From Plasmodiophora brassicae (taxonomy: Eukaryota; Endomyxa: Phytomyxea; Phytomyxea; Plasmodiophorida), in the NCBI GenBank assembly GCA_036867785.1, contig CP145409.1:806001-870000 (forward strand): a stretch of 64,000 bases of DNA, written 5' to 3'. Below are positions 34,832 through 45,389 of the stretch, piece after piece. The notes beneath the pieces were generated by a model. The model did no database searches. It was not told the DNA's origin and worked only from the letters and a program-made list of their open reading frames with translations. Position 1 is the stretch's first letter; each line of letters begins with the position of its first letter. Made by a program: the position numbers and the translations under genes.

Positions 34832-35353
34832 TCACAGCTCGCTGCTGTCGTCGACGTCGTCGTCTTCATCATCAGCCTCGTCGTCGGTGGCGAACTCGTC
34901 CTGTTCGCCATGCATGTCGTCGGCTGCGCCAGGATCAACGCCGAGCAACGAAGCAACGGCCTTGTGCTGAAGGAAATCGGTCAAGGCCGTCATGACTGCC
35001 GGCGGCATCTTGTCGCTGAGGAGGGTATCGAGGAACTGTTTCTGGGCGTCCGGGCTGGGATCCAGGGCCATGCCCGCGATCCCGCTCACGTGCTTCATCA
35101 CGTCATCAGCGGTCAGCGCGTCGATCTTGGAGTTCAGGTCGTCGTCGGCCTGGGCCCCACCCAACATGTGGAGAATCCCCTTCTTGATATCAGCGGGACT
35201 CCTCTGATCCCGGAACATCTGTACGACTTCGGCGACCTTGCCCGTGAAAAACGGCTTGCCCGATTCGAGCTCATCGTCGACAACAGCATCAGAGAAGGCC
35301 ACGGGCGCCGACACGAACAACAGGGCAATGAACGCAACGGGGAACGAAGGCAT
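34832..35353 (-). CDS. Secreted protein with acidic tail, unknown
   Basis: 173 residues, single exon. The signal peptide is clear (MPSFPVAFIALLFVSAPVAF). The mature protein is a set of helices, and the last 25 residues are almost all Asp and Glu, ending DSSEL. That end is only weakly similar to KDEL-type ER retention signals. The acidic tail resembles Ca2+-buffering tails of ER lumen proteins. An extracellular effector is an equally open possibility. The start at 35353 is favoured because it opens the signal peptide; the longer upstream frame begins without ATG. Confidence 0.6.
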   Translation of the reverse strand: MPSFPVAFIALLFVSAPVAFSDAVVDDELESGKPFFTGKVAEVVQMFRDQRSPADIKKGILHMLGGAQADDDLNSKIDALTADDVMKHVSGIAGMALDPSPDAQKQFLDTLLSDKMPPAVMTALTDFLQHKAVASLLGVDPGAADDMHGEQDEFATDDEADDEDDDVDDSSEL

Positions 35354-35568
35354 GACTGTCGCAGCGCCGATTCGCAAATGGAACGCGATAGGCAACCGGT
35401 TCCGATCGGTACAGCGCTTGCCGGAAGCAACGATCGTGACTCACGGCGTATGCAGTATGCTAGTTCGGAAAGGCCGCAGGCGCCGCCCGGCATTCCGGCA
35501 GTCCACGTAGGCAAAACTATAAATAAATCGGCTGACGTGCAATCGTAATCACTAATCAGCACTGGGCT

Positions 35569-36336
35569 CTATTTGGCGATCGTCTTCTTCGGTTTCTTCG
35601 ACGACGATCCGCGTTTCTTCGACGCTGGTACTCTTCCCGGAGCGCCAACGGTCTTCTGGAACGCAGGCGTCATCTTGAGCACGCCGTCATCGATCAGGGA
35701 TTTCAGGTGCGCAATCGCCGCCGACCTCTTGCAGTTCACACACTGTATCCAGGTCAGCAACTGGGAAGCCAGGCGCAACCAGGCCATTCACCCACCTGCA
35801 TGATCTTGCTAATCTGGCCATCGAATTGGTTATAATACCTCTGCAGGTCATTGGAATCCTGGAGGCAGCGACGTTGAGCGATTGGGCTGGATCATCAAGG
35901 CAAACAATGCACCTGTCCGCTGATATTCGTACGTGCCTCTTTGACTGCCGACGCAATTTCATCCATATCGAGCGGTTTCGCCTTCTCGAACAGGTCGCGA
36001 CATACTTGCATGATACGGTCCTCGTCCGAGCTCGCATCGACCTGCAGATCGTCGGCATCGAAACCTTCACCGTCTAGATCGTATCGCGCACGCGTATCGG
36101 GATCACTAAGTACTTCGAATGCCCTCGAAAGCTCCTGCACTACCGTCAACATACGCGAACCCAAGGCGGTAGGTGCGCACCAGACCCACCTGAAATCTCG
36201 CAACGGCCTCTGGGCTCGGGTCCTTGTCTGGATGCACCAGCAGCGCTTTCTTGTAGTACGCTTTTCGCAGGACGTCGGCTGTCAGGTCGTCGGACTTGGA
36301 TACGCCGAGCAGGTCGTAGAACGTCGTCGCCGTCAT
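35569..36336 (-). CDS. J-domain protein (DnaJ, DNAJC9-like)
   Basis: Hsp70 co-chaperone. The J domain opens at residue 5 (TTFYDLLGVSKSDD) with an intact HPD motif in KKALLVHPDKD. An intron falls in the domain, and the second exon continues FQ-VLQELSRAFEVLSDPDTRARYD. After the domain comes an acidic linker and a helix DLFEKAKPLDMDEI, reminiscent of DNAJC9, a histone co-chaperone. Short exons near 35810-35860 and 35570-35720 then give a basic, Lys/Ser-rich C-terminus. Junctions after the J domain are provisional. Confidence 0.8.
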
Positions 36337-36610
36337 ACCTCCAGCGGACTTTCAAACTGTCGGCAGCTGGCCGATGCATTTTTGAGCAAAACTGGCCCCA
36401 TTCTGGCCCTTCATCTGGCTGATTAATATTTGTCCCCACCACAAGTCACATCGCCATGAAACGATCGCATCGAGGTTCCCCACCCTGCAATGCTGAGACG
36501 CTATGTGCGAGACGTGTTCGACCCTGCTTACGTTCGCGTGGAGGTCCGTTTGAGCGTGCTCTTCGTGCCCAGATGGTCGATGAAAGAATTGCCCAGGATA
36601 TGTTTCGGTC

Positions 36611-37055
36611 ATGGTCATCCTTCTTCGTCCGTTTGGTGCTCTCGAGGGTCCCGAAACCTCCGCGATGTATTGTTTTCGACGTGTCTTCTTGTTTGGGCCA
36701 TCCCCTGTTACTGGACCGCGTTTGATATATATTGTAAAGCAGCAACCAGCGATCATCAGACGAAGCTGGCATCGAGGCGTAACGTCGTCCAACAAGGACT
36801 CAACCGTTTCGTCAATGACCGTGCCGCACGGTAACCCCTTTCGCAACGTTGAAAGGAAGTTTCAGACGGCATTGTCGTTGAGGAAACAGTTGAGGTCGTC
36901 GTCTGGCCAGTGCTCAGGGTCCACATGGTGGCGATAACGGCATTCAAGTTGTCAGCGTCCCGTGGATCGATCCAGGCCGACGCGCGTTAATCGACTTCGA
37001 TACCGAGATTACCACGAAGTACAATGACAGGTCGTCACAGCCCGTCATCGATTAG
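36611..37055 (+). CDS. Possible two-exon gene, unknown
   Basis: A frame from the ATG at 36611 runs to a GTAACC donor in a Thr-Val-Pro-His-Gly context. Removing about 64 bases to the acceptor before 36894 restores frame. The second exon reads through GPHGGDNGIQVVSVPWIDPG and DFDTEITTKYND to a stop at 37053-37055. That second exon looks strongly protein-like; the first is less convincing and overlaps antisense frames. No family is recognised. Confidence 0.35.
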
Positions 37056-37132
37056 GAAGATCCGGTCGGCGTCATAATTAACGTCGACTGGACGGCTGGT
37101 GGCGTTGTATCTAGATCGGCAGGCGCCACCAG

Positions 37133-38380
37133 ATGGCCCCCGATCTGCTATCCCTGGACATCATCATGTCGTTCGTGACCGCCGAGGAGCGCGCCGTCCT
37201 CGCCACCGTTAGCCGTCGCTTCAACGTAGCCGCACGACGTGCCCTTCAGGTGACCCGTCTCGCGGCCGCGTCCCTGGCTATAGAACGGACCATGGGCGTC
37301 CCGGGCGCGTCCCCGTTCGGGTTCGGCCTAGTCCAGACCAGCATCTGTGTCGTCTACCGTAAACACAAGTCATGGTTCCGAGCCGACACAGGCAACGAGA
37401 CACGTCGGGACACGTTCCGCGCCTACCCTTTGCACGTGCGGTCGGTCGGCCTGGGGCGCGATGCCCGATGCCTGACCGTCATGTTCGACGAGACGCAAGG
37501 CGAAGCTCTCGTTCGCGATGCGGCAACAGGTACCACAGTCCAGAGGTTCCGCCTGCGAGAGGTCCCCGGGCTCTGCTGGCCGATCTCGCTGTCCCCATGC
37601 GGACGATGGCTCGCGTTCCCATTCAGAAAGTCCTTCGTCAACATCGGATGTCTGTCCAGCGGGCGTATCACCGGTCTGCCATCTCCACCTGATTTCCTAC
37701 CACGAGCGGCCGGGTTCTCGTTCGACGGGAACAAGGTCGTCATTGGGGGCACCCTTTTCGGCACGAGCAAGAAGCTGATCCTGCTCAACGAATATGACGT
37801 GCACACGCATCGGATGCTGACCAGTATGGAGATCAGAGGGCATCAAATCCCTCAACGGGAGGGTTTCATCGAGTTCTCCCCGACGGGTCGCCTGGTGCTC
37901 TTGCCGACGCGCAAGTCCATCGCCATGATCAACCTGGCCACGAAGCGCATCGTCCACCATCTCATGACCAGGTCGGCGGAATCGCCCGACGTCAAGGACA
38001 ACGTCCACCTGCTTAAATCGTTCGACAACCAGTTCGCGACGTTCTCGGCGGATGGGTCCTGGATCGTGACGACGAGGGAGAAACGAGGCTGGCTACAGAT
38101 CTGGGACACGGCCACCGGCATCGAGCTGGTTGCTATCGACGGAGGCCACTACTGGGCCTGGCCGTTGCCTCGAGGCGGGCTGCTGACCAGCTTGCGATGC
38201 GCAAACGGGTGGCAGATGGCGGTGATCGGCGTGCAACGAGGCGGACGACGTGGCGTCAAGAGAAGGATCGGCGGCGCTGATGAACCAGTCCCGACTGTAC
38301 GACGATGCCTCTGCGACGCGAACGCACCGACCAGCTCATTGGCCATCAGGAATCAACCGACCGCAACTGAGGAGCAATGA
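37133..38380 (+). CDS. F-box-like protein with degenerate WD/beta-propeller repeats
   Basis: Single exon, 415 residues. The N-terminus (LLSLDIIMSFVTAEERAVLATVSRRF) has the L-x-x-I-x-x-F-x-x-x-E/D pattern of F-box and F-box-like helices. The rest alternates short hydrophobic strands with turns such as LSPCGRWLAFP, FSPTGRLVLLP and FSADGSWIVTTRE, ending near LQIWDTATGIEL, which is a recognisable WD repeat. About six blades are likely. The protein is probably a ubiquitin-ligase adaptor. This family is often expanded in protists; I see only one copy here. Confidence 0.6.
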   Translation: MAPDLLSLDIIMSFVTAEERAVLATVSRRFNVAARRALQVTRLAAASLAIERTMGVPGASPFGFGLVQTSICVVYRKHKSWFRADTGNETRRDTFRAYPLHVRSVGLGRDARCLTVMFDETQGEALVRDAATGTTVQRFRLREVPGLCWPISLSPCGRWLAFPFRKSFVNIGCLSSGRITGLPSPPDFLPRAAGFSFDGNKVVIGGTLFGTSKKLILLNEYDVHTHRMLTSMEIRGHQIPQREGFIEFSPTGRLVLLPTRKSIAMINLATKRIVHHLMTRSAESPDVKDNVHLLKSFDNQFATFSADGSWIVTTREKRGWLQIWDTATGIELVAIDGGHYWAWPLPRGGLLTSLRCANGWQMAVIGVQRGGRRGVKRRIGGADEPVPTVRRCLCDANAPTSSLAIRNQPTATEEQ

Positions 38381-38472
38381 ACTCGGCAGAACGGATTCCA
38401 GTGAAGAATATTGGAGAATTTATGGCAGCAACGTATGTGTCGGCGGTGCAGGCGGCCGTTCCATGACGGCGA

Positions 38473-40657
38473 TCAGCGAGCGAATGCGAACACCTTCTCG
38501 GTCAGAGCATCATCGCTACGCGCGATAAATTCCGAACTCAGGCTGCCATCGCTGATCAGGATATGTAGCACCTCGCCCAGGCGTTTCGGCGCGATTGGCA
38601 GGTCGTCGATGATGTCGGGCAGCGCGGCTAGTATATCGCTGATGCCATTGTCGACGTCGTCTGTGGACAGCAGCTTGTACTCCTGAAGCAAGCGTGTGAT
38701 GAGAGACGCCGCCCGGGCCCGGCCTGGCGCCTCATTCTCCTCCATGGCATGCATTAACAGTGACGAAACAACGGTCACGTTACGGAACGCGTTGTCGTCT
38801 TGCGAGAGCTCCTCCATGCATGTGAGGACTTCGGCGATGTCGTGAATGCTCAGGAACTCGCGAACCATGGAGTCGACGCCGGCCTTGATGTCGCTGTCCG
38901 GCAGGGCGGGTTTCGACGGGTCAGGTCGTGCTTCGGCCTCGCCCCACTTCTTCCCAGCAGCAGCCGCAGAGGTCGGTTTCGCCGTCTCGTACCGTTTGGC
39001 AAGGTCCTGATCGGTGACCACAGGCGAACTGAGTTGCGACGTTTGCGCGCGTGCGTATCGATCCATGTGCCGGGGCGTTCTGGTTGACGCGGGTCCAGCC
39101 GGACGCGACCCCGACGAGACGGACGCAGGCGTTGCCTGACGAGGCGTGCCGGTGCTGCTCAGCGGCGACTCGGCACTAACGGAGAGGAGCGATCGGAATT
39201 GCGCCTTCATCGGCTCCTCCTTGGCCCTGAATTCGTCAATCTTCATCGCCTCCGGCTTCTTGCGGCGGGGAACCCATCCACTGGAACGCAGTTCGAGCAC
39301 CTCCCTCACCAGGAATCGCGTCCTTGAGTCGATCTATCCACATGTCAGTAGCCGAATCAAATCACGGCGACGACCAGAGTCAACTTGCCTCGCTGTTGGA
39401 TGGGCTCATGTTTCCAATAGCGGTCAGTCGCTGGAAAATGTCACGAAGCTGGGCCTCGGGTGCCTTCTGGCCAGCGGCAGCCTTCTCCAGCGTTGCTCCG
39501 GTGACTTCGAGGAGCGTGCAGGCGGCTTCGAGATGATCGGATCGTAGGCCGGATGTCAGCTGACGCGCACAGTAGATAATGACGGACATGTTCAGCAAGC
39601 CCTTGTTGTAGAGCTCGCCGATAAACTTCATGTTCCCCAGCAAACGATGCCGCTGCTTAAGGCGGAGCGTTTCCGCCTGTGCAGAGCCGTAGGCCGGACT
39701 GGCCGTTGACGAAGGCAGCACAGCCAGATACGCTTTCTCGAATTCGCTTTGGCACATCGACAGCATAACCGACTTGAAAGTCACCTTCTTCGACTGCTCC
39801 TCGTTGTGGTCAGCTGGGATCGCCGGTAGCTTCTCAGACAGCAGGACGACGAGTCGCGGGTACATGTCGCCAAAGTTCATCTCGTCAAGCGCTTTCTCGA
39901 ACACAAGCTGGACAGCTTCGCGAAGTTCAGCGAGCGTCGGGCACCCCGTCAAAACCAGGTTGACAAATTGGGTTGACAGCTGTTCGAATTTGTCCACCGT
40001 GAGCTTGTTCAGGATACCCTAAACAGAACATGTTGTTGAGCACACGCTCACGCAGGGCAGAGCGGCGGTCGATATCGAACCTTGAGTTTCTTCAAGAGGC
40101 TCGCGAGCCCGCTGCTGGACTGGGGACGCCATCGGTTCTGTGACACCGACAGCGGTTCGTACACAGCCTGCTCGCCCAGAGAATCAAGCGATGACGGCTT
40201 GCTCTGTTGCTGCTGTTCCAACGCGTCATCCATGGACCTCGTGATCTTAATCTTCAGTTTGCCCTTCTTGTGATCGCTCTGCGCCGTCGCCTGCGACGTC
40301 GACCGCAGACCCCAGGTCAGTGAATCATCGGCGCCAAGTTCAACACAGGACACATCGGGCAGATCCTTCGGACACAGCACGAACTTTGTTCGAACTGCTA
40401 ACATTTCCTCCATGGTGTACATTTTCCGGTTCGATAGGCTTTTGAAGTATGCCCGCGCTGAAGGACACCAGAACGTTAGCGGCGAGCTCGGCTGCCCGAA
40501 CGCACATTGCAGTCGAACCAGGCGTGTGTGGCGTCGTCACGTTCGACACATTCTGCGAGCTGGATCCAGAGGATCGCGCCCGAACCTTCAGCAACGACGT
40601 CGGACGCAACGGGAATAGGTCGACGGCGGTCGACGATGCTGCAGCTGAGACGGACAT
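38473..40657 (-). CDS. eIF4G-like translation initiation factor (MIF4G and MA3 domains)
   Basis: Scaffold of cap-dependent translation initiation. The N-terminal exon at 40657 is short and Ser/Thr-rich. The next exon carries YTMEEMLAVRTKF, the usual lead-in to the eIF4E/eIF4A region, and RWRPQSS. The MIF4G domain lies at about 40000-39380 (TLAELREAVQLVFEKALDE, RLLGNMKFIGELYNKGLL). After a Ser/Pro-rich linker the MA3 domain covers about 38900-38480 (REFLSIHDIAEVLTCMEEL). The compact layout is like plant eIFiso4G. Introns lie near 40040, 39330-39400 and 40470-40520; the first acceptor is approximate. Confidence 0.88.
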
Positions 40658-41226
40658 GGTGAGACCGCGATTGCGCGCACGGCCAATGCAAACCAATCAA
40701 TGCCTGTGGCGGCACAAAATAGTCCGCAGCGGACTCCGCGCGTTCGCGTTCCTGGGCCCCGGCCTCAAGAGTCCAGACGCTCGTGCAACCCGTCTGCTGT
40801 CGTAATGGCATACCCAGTACTGTAGCGGGAGACGAATCTACATTCTCTTCTGTCTACGCATCGGTCTTCGCGACATAACTGCAGCTTTCGGTCTCTGTCT
40901 GGCAATCGCGAAGAGCAATGCGTACGCGGACGAGAATGATGATTCGCCAGCAAATGGGTTGCATGAGGGTCTTCGACGCGGACACCCGTTCCTGAAATTC
41001 ATCTTGTAACAGTGTTCATAAGGTTGTAAAGGGGTCCATCTACATCGTCCACGGCAACAATGTGAAACCCTTCAAGGGTCAGTGCCAGTTGAATTCAAAA
41101 CAGGAAGCGCTCAGGCTGGTCAGTCGCCCGTTCCCGAGCACAGCCTAGGTGAACAAGGTCGCGCCGAATGATCGCGAAGCAGCGAAATGCCTTCAACGGT
41201 CGTACTGAGTCGGTATATCACGTGTT
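40658..41226. other. Intergenic region with an ATG-less open frame
   Basis: On the plus strand, about 40803-41010 is open without an ATG. It encodes a hydrophobic stretch (IYILFCLRIGLRD, AAFGLCLAIA) followed by a polar tail ending FLKFIL. It could be the last exon of a small secreted protein, but I find no matching first exon. The remainder shows nothing recognisable. Confidence 0.25.
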
Positions 41227-43263
41227 CTATTGATGAGTATGGATGATGTTCCGCACCATTTGGCGCATGACGCGTTTGTTCTTGAGCGTGGCGAGGTACT
41301 CCCGGCGGCCGTTGTCGTTGATGATGGCGTTCCGGGATGCGTTGCGTTTCGGGTCGATTACCTGGGACAGCTGGCGGCGTAGGGTACGAACCCTGTGGGC
41401 AAGACCGGGCTGTCTTGGACTGGTAGGTCGTGGGGCGCTCTTCGTACCGCCGGTATGGCATTTCGGGGTAGACCATGATCGACGATGGGCGAGAACGCCG
41501 AACGGCATCGAATTCGAGCGGCGAAGCCCGATCTGGACGACGGGCGATATCCTCGCGTTATTGAAGAGTACCCTTTCTGGGAAGACGCGCCATCGGTCGC
41601 CTCGAGAGACGGAAGCGTCGTCGCCGTCCCAGTCTTCGCACAACGGCCGCGGTGCACGATACGCCAGCGTAGGCGATTGACTCTCGTACTCCTCCTTCAG
41701 ACGTTGTCTACCAGCGTGGAAGGTTTCCCAGAGCGTGGCCATTTCGGCGGGGGTCGGCCCCCGACCCATGCTGGCTTTGAACGCCTCGGCCAGCTGCGCG
41801 TGGTGCACGTCGTCGAGGAACGGCCCCTGGAACAATGTCGCGCGCGTTGCCTCCATGACCAGCGCCGACTGCACCGTCCCGTTGAGCATGAACAGCACGT
41901 CGCGAAGAATGTCGTCGCGTAGCGAGCCGTTGATGATCGTCGGGCAGCCAGCGTAGAACACGCTATCCATGGCGACGAATAGGAGCTCGCTGAGGGCCAT
42001 GGGCAATTGCAGGAGAACGGAATCACGTTGCCGAGCGGCCAACGCGGCCTTCGTCTCGGGGACTGGACGACCCAGCAGGGAGTCGAGCCGCGCGACGATC
42101 GACCTCCAGGACATGGCGATCCTCCTGAACAGTTCCGATTGGGTCGAGATCGCTGACGTGCGGAAGTGGCGCGTGAACGTGAACCAGAACAGGTCGGTGA
42201 ACAGCTGCGCCACCGGGTCTGACAGCAGAACGACCGCCAGTGGCGATGATTGCTGACGTTGGCGTCCGCTTAGGAACCGTTTGGCGAGTCTGCTGAGCAG
42301 GACGGTGGGCCGGAAGTCCAGCGTTGGGGTCCCGCTCCGGAACCAGCGATGATCGCGAACGTCGCGCTTGCCGTCCATGAAGTCGTCGAACGTGTCGACC
42401 CCGATTAACGAACTACGCGCGATGACGCGAGCGCCACACACCTCGAACGGTTTCGTTGTGATCGGCGCCGTCATGTCGATTGGAATGTAGGCAATCATGA
42501 CGCCACGATATTGCAGGTCGTAGCGCAACGTCTGGATGAAGTCGAGTGCCGACATGTCCTCCAGGGCGACCGGCAGCAGAATCAGGTCGAACAGGCGACG
42601 GTCGGCAAGCGGATCGCCTTCGTCATCGATTGACGATACGATGTCGCATCGTTTCCTGCATTCGTGGATGGCCGACGGTCCTGTCGGGCAGTGCACAACG
42701 GGTTGATAAGCCCGCTCCCAACTTTGGATGAGCTCTTCGAGCAGGATGTCCTTGGGGCCGACGATCAGGCACCGGAAGTTGTCGTCGGCAGTGGCCCACC
42801 GGTTCCGATACTGTCGTGTCAGCTGGGCGCGATGCATACGCAGCTGAAGCTGGCTAGCGCTGGTTCCCCGTTCGCCGAACTCCAGCGGCTCGGTGACCTG
42901 GCCCGGGCCCGCAGTGACCAGCGACTCGTCGACGTCGCCGGCGCTGACAACGACCAGACTGTTGGCTAGTTCTGCCCTGAGACGCGCGATCGTGTCACTT
43001 GGAGTGGCCGACGAAACCGGCTCCCGGGACGTGCGCGCCACCGATGACATTGGCGTGCGAATGGGCCGTTGTGTCGCCGACCTCTGGGATGGAGCAAGAG
43101 CATCGCTGGTAGCGCCGTCGTGAGAAAGGTCGAACGATGCGATCGCGGTGAACATGTCGGCGACTTTCGCCTGCAACGACGAGACGCGGTCCATGGCTGC
43201 TTGCATGACCAGGAGGGACTGATCCTTTTCCGCCCTAGGCGGGTCGGTATCACCCGCCATCAT
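41227..43263 (-). CDS. FAM227-domain protein with an N-terminal receiver-like domain
   Basis: Single exon, 678 residues. The C-terminal half matches the FAM227 domain (FLSGRQRQQSSPLAVVLLSD, DLFWFTFTRHF, LFRRIAMSWRSIV, FYAGCPTII), a family found in ciliated eukaryotes and tied to sperm/cilium biology. Residues about 160-300 look like a response-regulator receiver fold: FRCLIVGPKDILLEELI, then FDLILLPVALEDMSALDFIQ, then GVMIAYIPID, then GARVIARSS. The phospho-acceptor Asp is replaced (ILLPVA where REC has ILMDI), so it is degenerate. The N-terminus is a coiled, Ser-rich region and the tail is basic. Start at the first ATG. Confidence 0.75.
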   Translation of the reverse strand: MMAGDTDPPRAEKDQSLLVMQAAMDRVSSLQAKVADMFTAIASFDLSHDGATSDALAPSQRSATQRPIRTPMSSVARTSREPVSSATPSDTIARLRAELANSLVVVSAGDVDESLVTAGPGQVTEPLEFGERGTSASQLQLRMHRAQLTRQYRNRWATADDNFRCLIVGPKDILLEELIQSWERAYQPVVHCPTGPSAIHECRKRCDIVSSIDDEGDPLADRRLFDLILLPVALEDMSALDFIQTLRYDLQYRGVMIAYIPIDMTAPITTKPFEVCGARVIARSSLIGVDTFDDFMDGKRDVRDHRWFRSGTPTLDFRPTVLLSRLAKRFLSGRQRQQSSPLAVVLLSDPVAQLFTDLFWFTFTRHFRTSAISTQSELFRRIAMSWRSIVARLDSLLGRPVPETKAALAARQRDSVLLQLPMALSELLFVAMDSVFYAGCPTIINGSLRDDILRDVLFMLNGTVQSALVMEATRATLFQGPFLDDVHHAQLAEAFKASMGRGPTPAEMATLWETFHAGRQRLKEEYESQSPTLAYRAPRPLCEDWDGDDASVSRGDRWRVFPERVLFNNARISPVVQIGLRRSNSMPFGVLAHRRSWSTPKCHTGGTKSAPRPTSPRQPGLAHRVRTLRRQLSQVIDPKRNASRNAIINDNGRREYLATLKNKRVMRQMVRNIIHTHQ

Positions 43264-43362
43264 GACGTTTGCGTCAACCCTTCGCCTACGGTACTACGGT
43301 TGTAATGGAAGTACAACCAACGATCTTGCTCTAGGTAGGCACTGGACGGGATGATTTTAGAA

Positions 43363-43988
43363 TCATGCAGAGGCTTCGGCCGGCGCGCCCATCTTCCATC
43401 CTCGAAGCGTGCCGACGAGCACGTACTTGGATTCTTTGTCGTAGAACGATTTCCACTCCTCGATCGACTGGACTTGTTCACGCGTCAACCCAGACAAGGC
43501 CAGGTCGGGCTTGAAGCATTCGTCCCTGAAGCACCCGTCTATGAACGAGCGCGACGCGTCCTTCCCGGCGAAGAAACTATGAAATCGCACGGGTCAACCT
43601 GGGTCGACACCTGGACGGCCACCACATCGCTTTACCTGTACGAACCATTGGGGCCATAATACTCTGGCGCAGCCGATACATCGTACACATGACCGAGAAT
43701 TGAAATCATAATCAGGTCACCACCATCCGAACCGGTGTACTTGGCGAGCTCGTCGCTCGTGAACTCATGCGGGATCGGCCATGGGTACCGCTGGCCTCCC
43801 GGCGTCGTCCCGACCATGACCCGCATGCCCACAAAGACGACCATCGCGATAACACCAATCGCCGTCACCGCCGAAATCAACAGTGCCTTCCAGCAGGTCT
43901 GCCGCTTCCGGCGCGGCGTTCCTTGCGGCCCCGCCCTGGCATCATCTGCCACGTCCGCCTCGCGGTGACGCTGACGCAAATCCGCCAT
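43363..43988 (-). CDS. Neuferricin-like membrane-associated cytochrome b5 (MAPR) protein
   Basis: Haem-binding protein of the MAPR family (progesterone-receptor-membrane-component/neuferricin). Two exons. The first gives a basic N-terminus, one membrane anchor (ALLISAVTAIGVIAMVVFVG) and the domain start FTSDELAKYTGSDGGDLIMI with GHVYDVSAAPEYYGP. After an intron of about 60 bases the second continues SFFAGKDASRSF, the family hallmark, and ends with a helix (LTREQVQSIEEWKSFY) and KYVLVG. The layout of anchor then b5-like domain fits neuferricin/CYB5D2. Convergent with nothing; the stop lies 100 bases from the FAM227 gene start. Confidence 0.9.
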
Positions 43989-44428
43989 TCTGACACTGGG
44001 CGAGGACGCACACGCGCGTACCTGGCCGGGCGACGACGGGGTGTGCTCGATCGACCGTTCTAGAATAAACTAGTCAAGTGCCGACCATGCCTTTAGCGGA
44101 CAGGGGGAGGGCACGTGCTCTACCAGTTCGAGGCTGTCAACCGGGTCGAGGAGAACGGCCTATCGACGTGATCCGCTGCTGTTGCTCCCCATTGAGGCAC
44201 CGAGCTCCGATGGCTGCTCGTTGACGACTGATTTCAACGATCGTGGGTCGGGACAATCGCTGAGCCATAATTGGCAGCAGCAGCGGTCTCTGCGGTGTGT
44301 TGAACGTCGTCATCGAGTCCTGCCTTCCCTGACCATGGATCTGGAGAGGACCAAGGAGCGCACCTCGGAGGAGGTAGCATTTAGGCGATGGGCTGTAGGC
44401 GATTCGGATACTGACTAGGAGACAGGGA
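43989..44428. other. Region upstream of the VASt-like gene with an ATG-poor open frame
   Basis: Plus-strand frame 44072-44418 is open for 115 codons with no early ATG and ends ten bases before the next start. It may be a 5' exon of the following gene, or a uORF in its leader. Composition is only weakly coding. Confidence 0.25.
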
Positions 44429-45217
44429 ATGGCGAAGCCAGGAAGGCTGGTGGAGCTGTCTGTCCGAATGCCATCGATCGTTGACGTCGAAGGCATGGTC
44501 GAGATTGTCAGCCACCCGATAGCGAAGCCGTTTCACCACGTGTTCGAATCGTTGCATACCGTGGCGCTATGGAAGGAGATGTTCATCCTGGATAACGTGT
44601 TTGACTTCGATATTCCAAACAAGCTTGAAGGCGACCGCCAAAAGGGTCCGCGTGATCACGCGTCGCAGCTGGGAGGCGATCAGGCCATGCTGACTCCGGC
44701 GGGTGTCAGGGGAACCGTGTCGGAGAACGCTTCGCGGCGTACGGCCCAAGAAAACGTATCTAAAGGCGTATTCCGTTCAGCCATCGTTTACAGCAGAGCA
44801 TACGTAAGGATGCCGGCCGTGGTCGGTTACAGGCGCGCGCTTATCGTTTCAACTGTCAGGTCAGGATATGTTTCGCAAAACCATGCCGTATACACAATAT
44901 CTAGCGACGTCCAAGGCATCGGGTTCGGCATCGACCTGGACGTATCGTTTCAAATCGAAGTGGTCGGAAGAACAGGTAGCTGCGTATGCACTGTATGCGA
45001 CCGATATCTGACGTTGACGTTAGAAACTTCCAGCAGCGTCGTCGTCGCGGTCAAACCCAATGTAAAACGGGTCCCTTTTTGGGGCTTGTCCAGACTGGTC
45101 CACCAGGCTATCGTTGACGAAACGGCGGCTGTATTCGGTAACCTCCCGGTTGTCATTCTCCGAGTTCTGGAAAGCGAACCCCTTCCTGCCAGTCCGCGCC
45201 GTCAACCTGGTACCTAA
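44429..45217 (+). CDS. VASt-like lipid-binding domain protein
   Basis: Frame of 262 codons. The N-terminal part (VEIVSHPIAKPFHHVFESL, then ALWKEMFILDN) and the C-terminal part (IDLDVSFQIEVVGRTG, VKRVPFWGLSRLVHQAIVDE) resemble the VASt fold, a StART-like sterol-binding domain, in strand/helix order and in the final helix. No GRAM domain is seen; it could lie in a missed upstream exon. The central part (about residues 60-120) is polar and may include an in-frame intron. The assignment is by pattern only. Confidence 0.45.
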   Translation: MAKPGRLVELSVRMPSIVDVEGMVEIVSHPIAKPFHHVFESLHTVALWKEMFILDNVFDFDIPNKLEGDRQKGPRDHASQLGGDQAMLTPAGVRGTVSENASRRTAQENVSKGVFRSAIVYSRAYVRMPAVVGYRRALIVSTVRSGYVSQNHAVYTISSDVQGIGFGIDLDVSFQIEVVGRTGSCVCTVCDRYLTLTLETSSSVVVAVKPNVKRVPFWGLSRLVHQAIVDETAAVFGNLPVVILRVLESEPLPASPRRQPGT

Positions 45218-45389
45218 CGGCAACTTGGGACCACACTGCTGATCGAATAAACGTATTTCTTCCCCTGAGTGGTATAACAGGCAGACTGCGGCCGCACTTC
45301 GCTTACCTGTGTCCTCTTGTGGTTATCTAATTTCGCGTTTCCGGCCAAAAATATGGTCGACGAATCATTTTGCGTTTCCAGCGTCGCTG

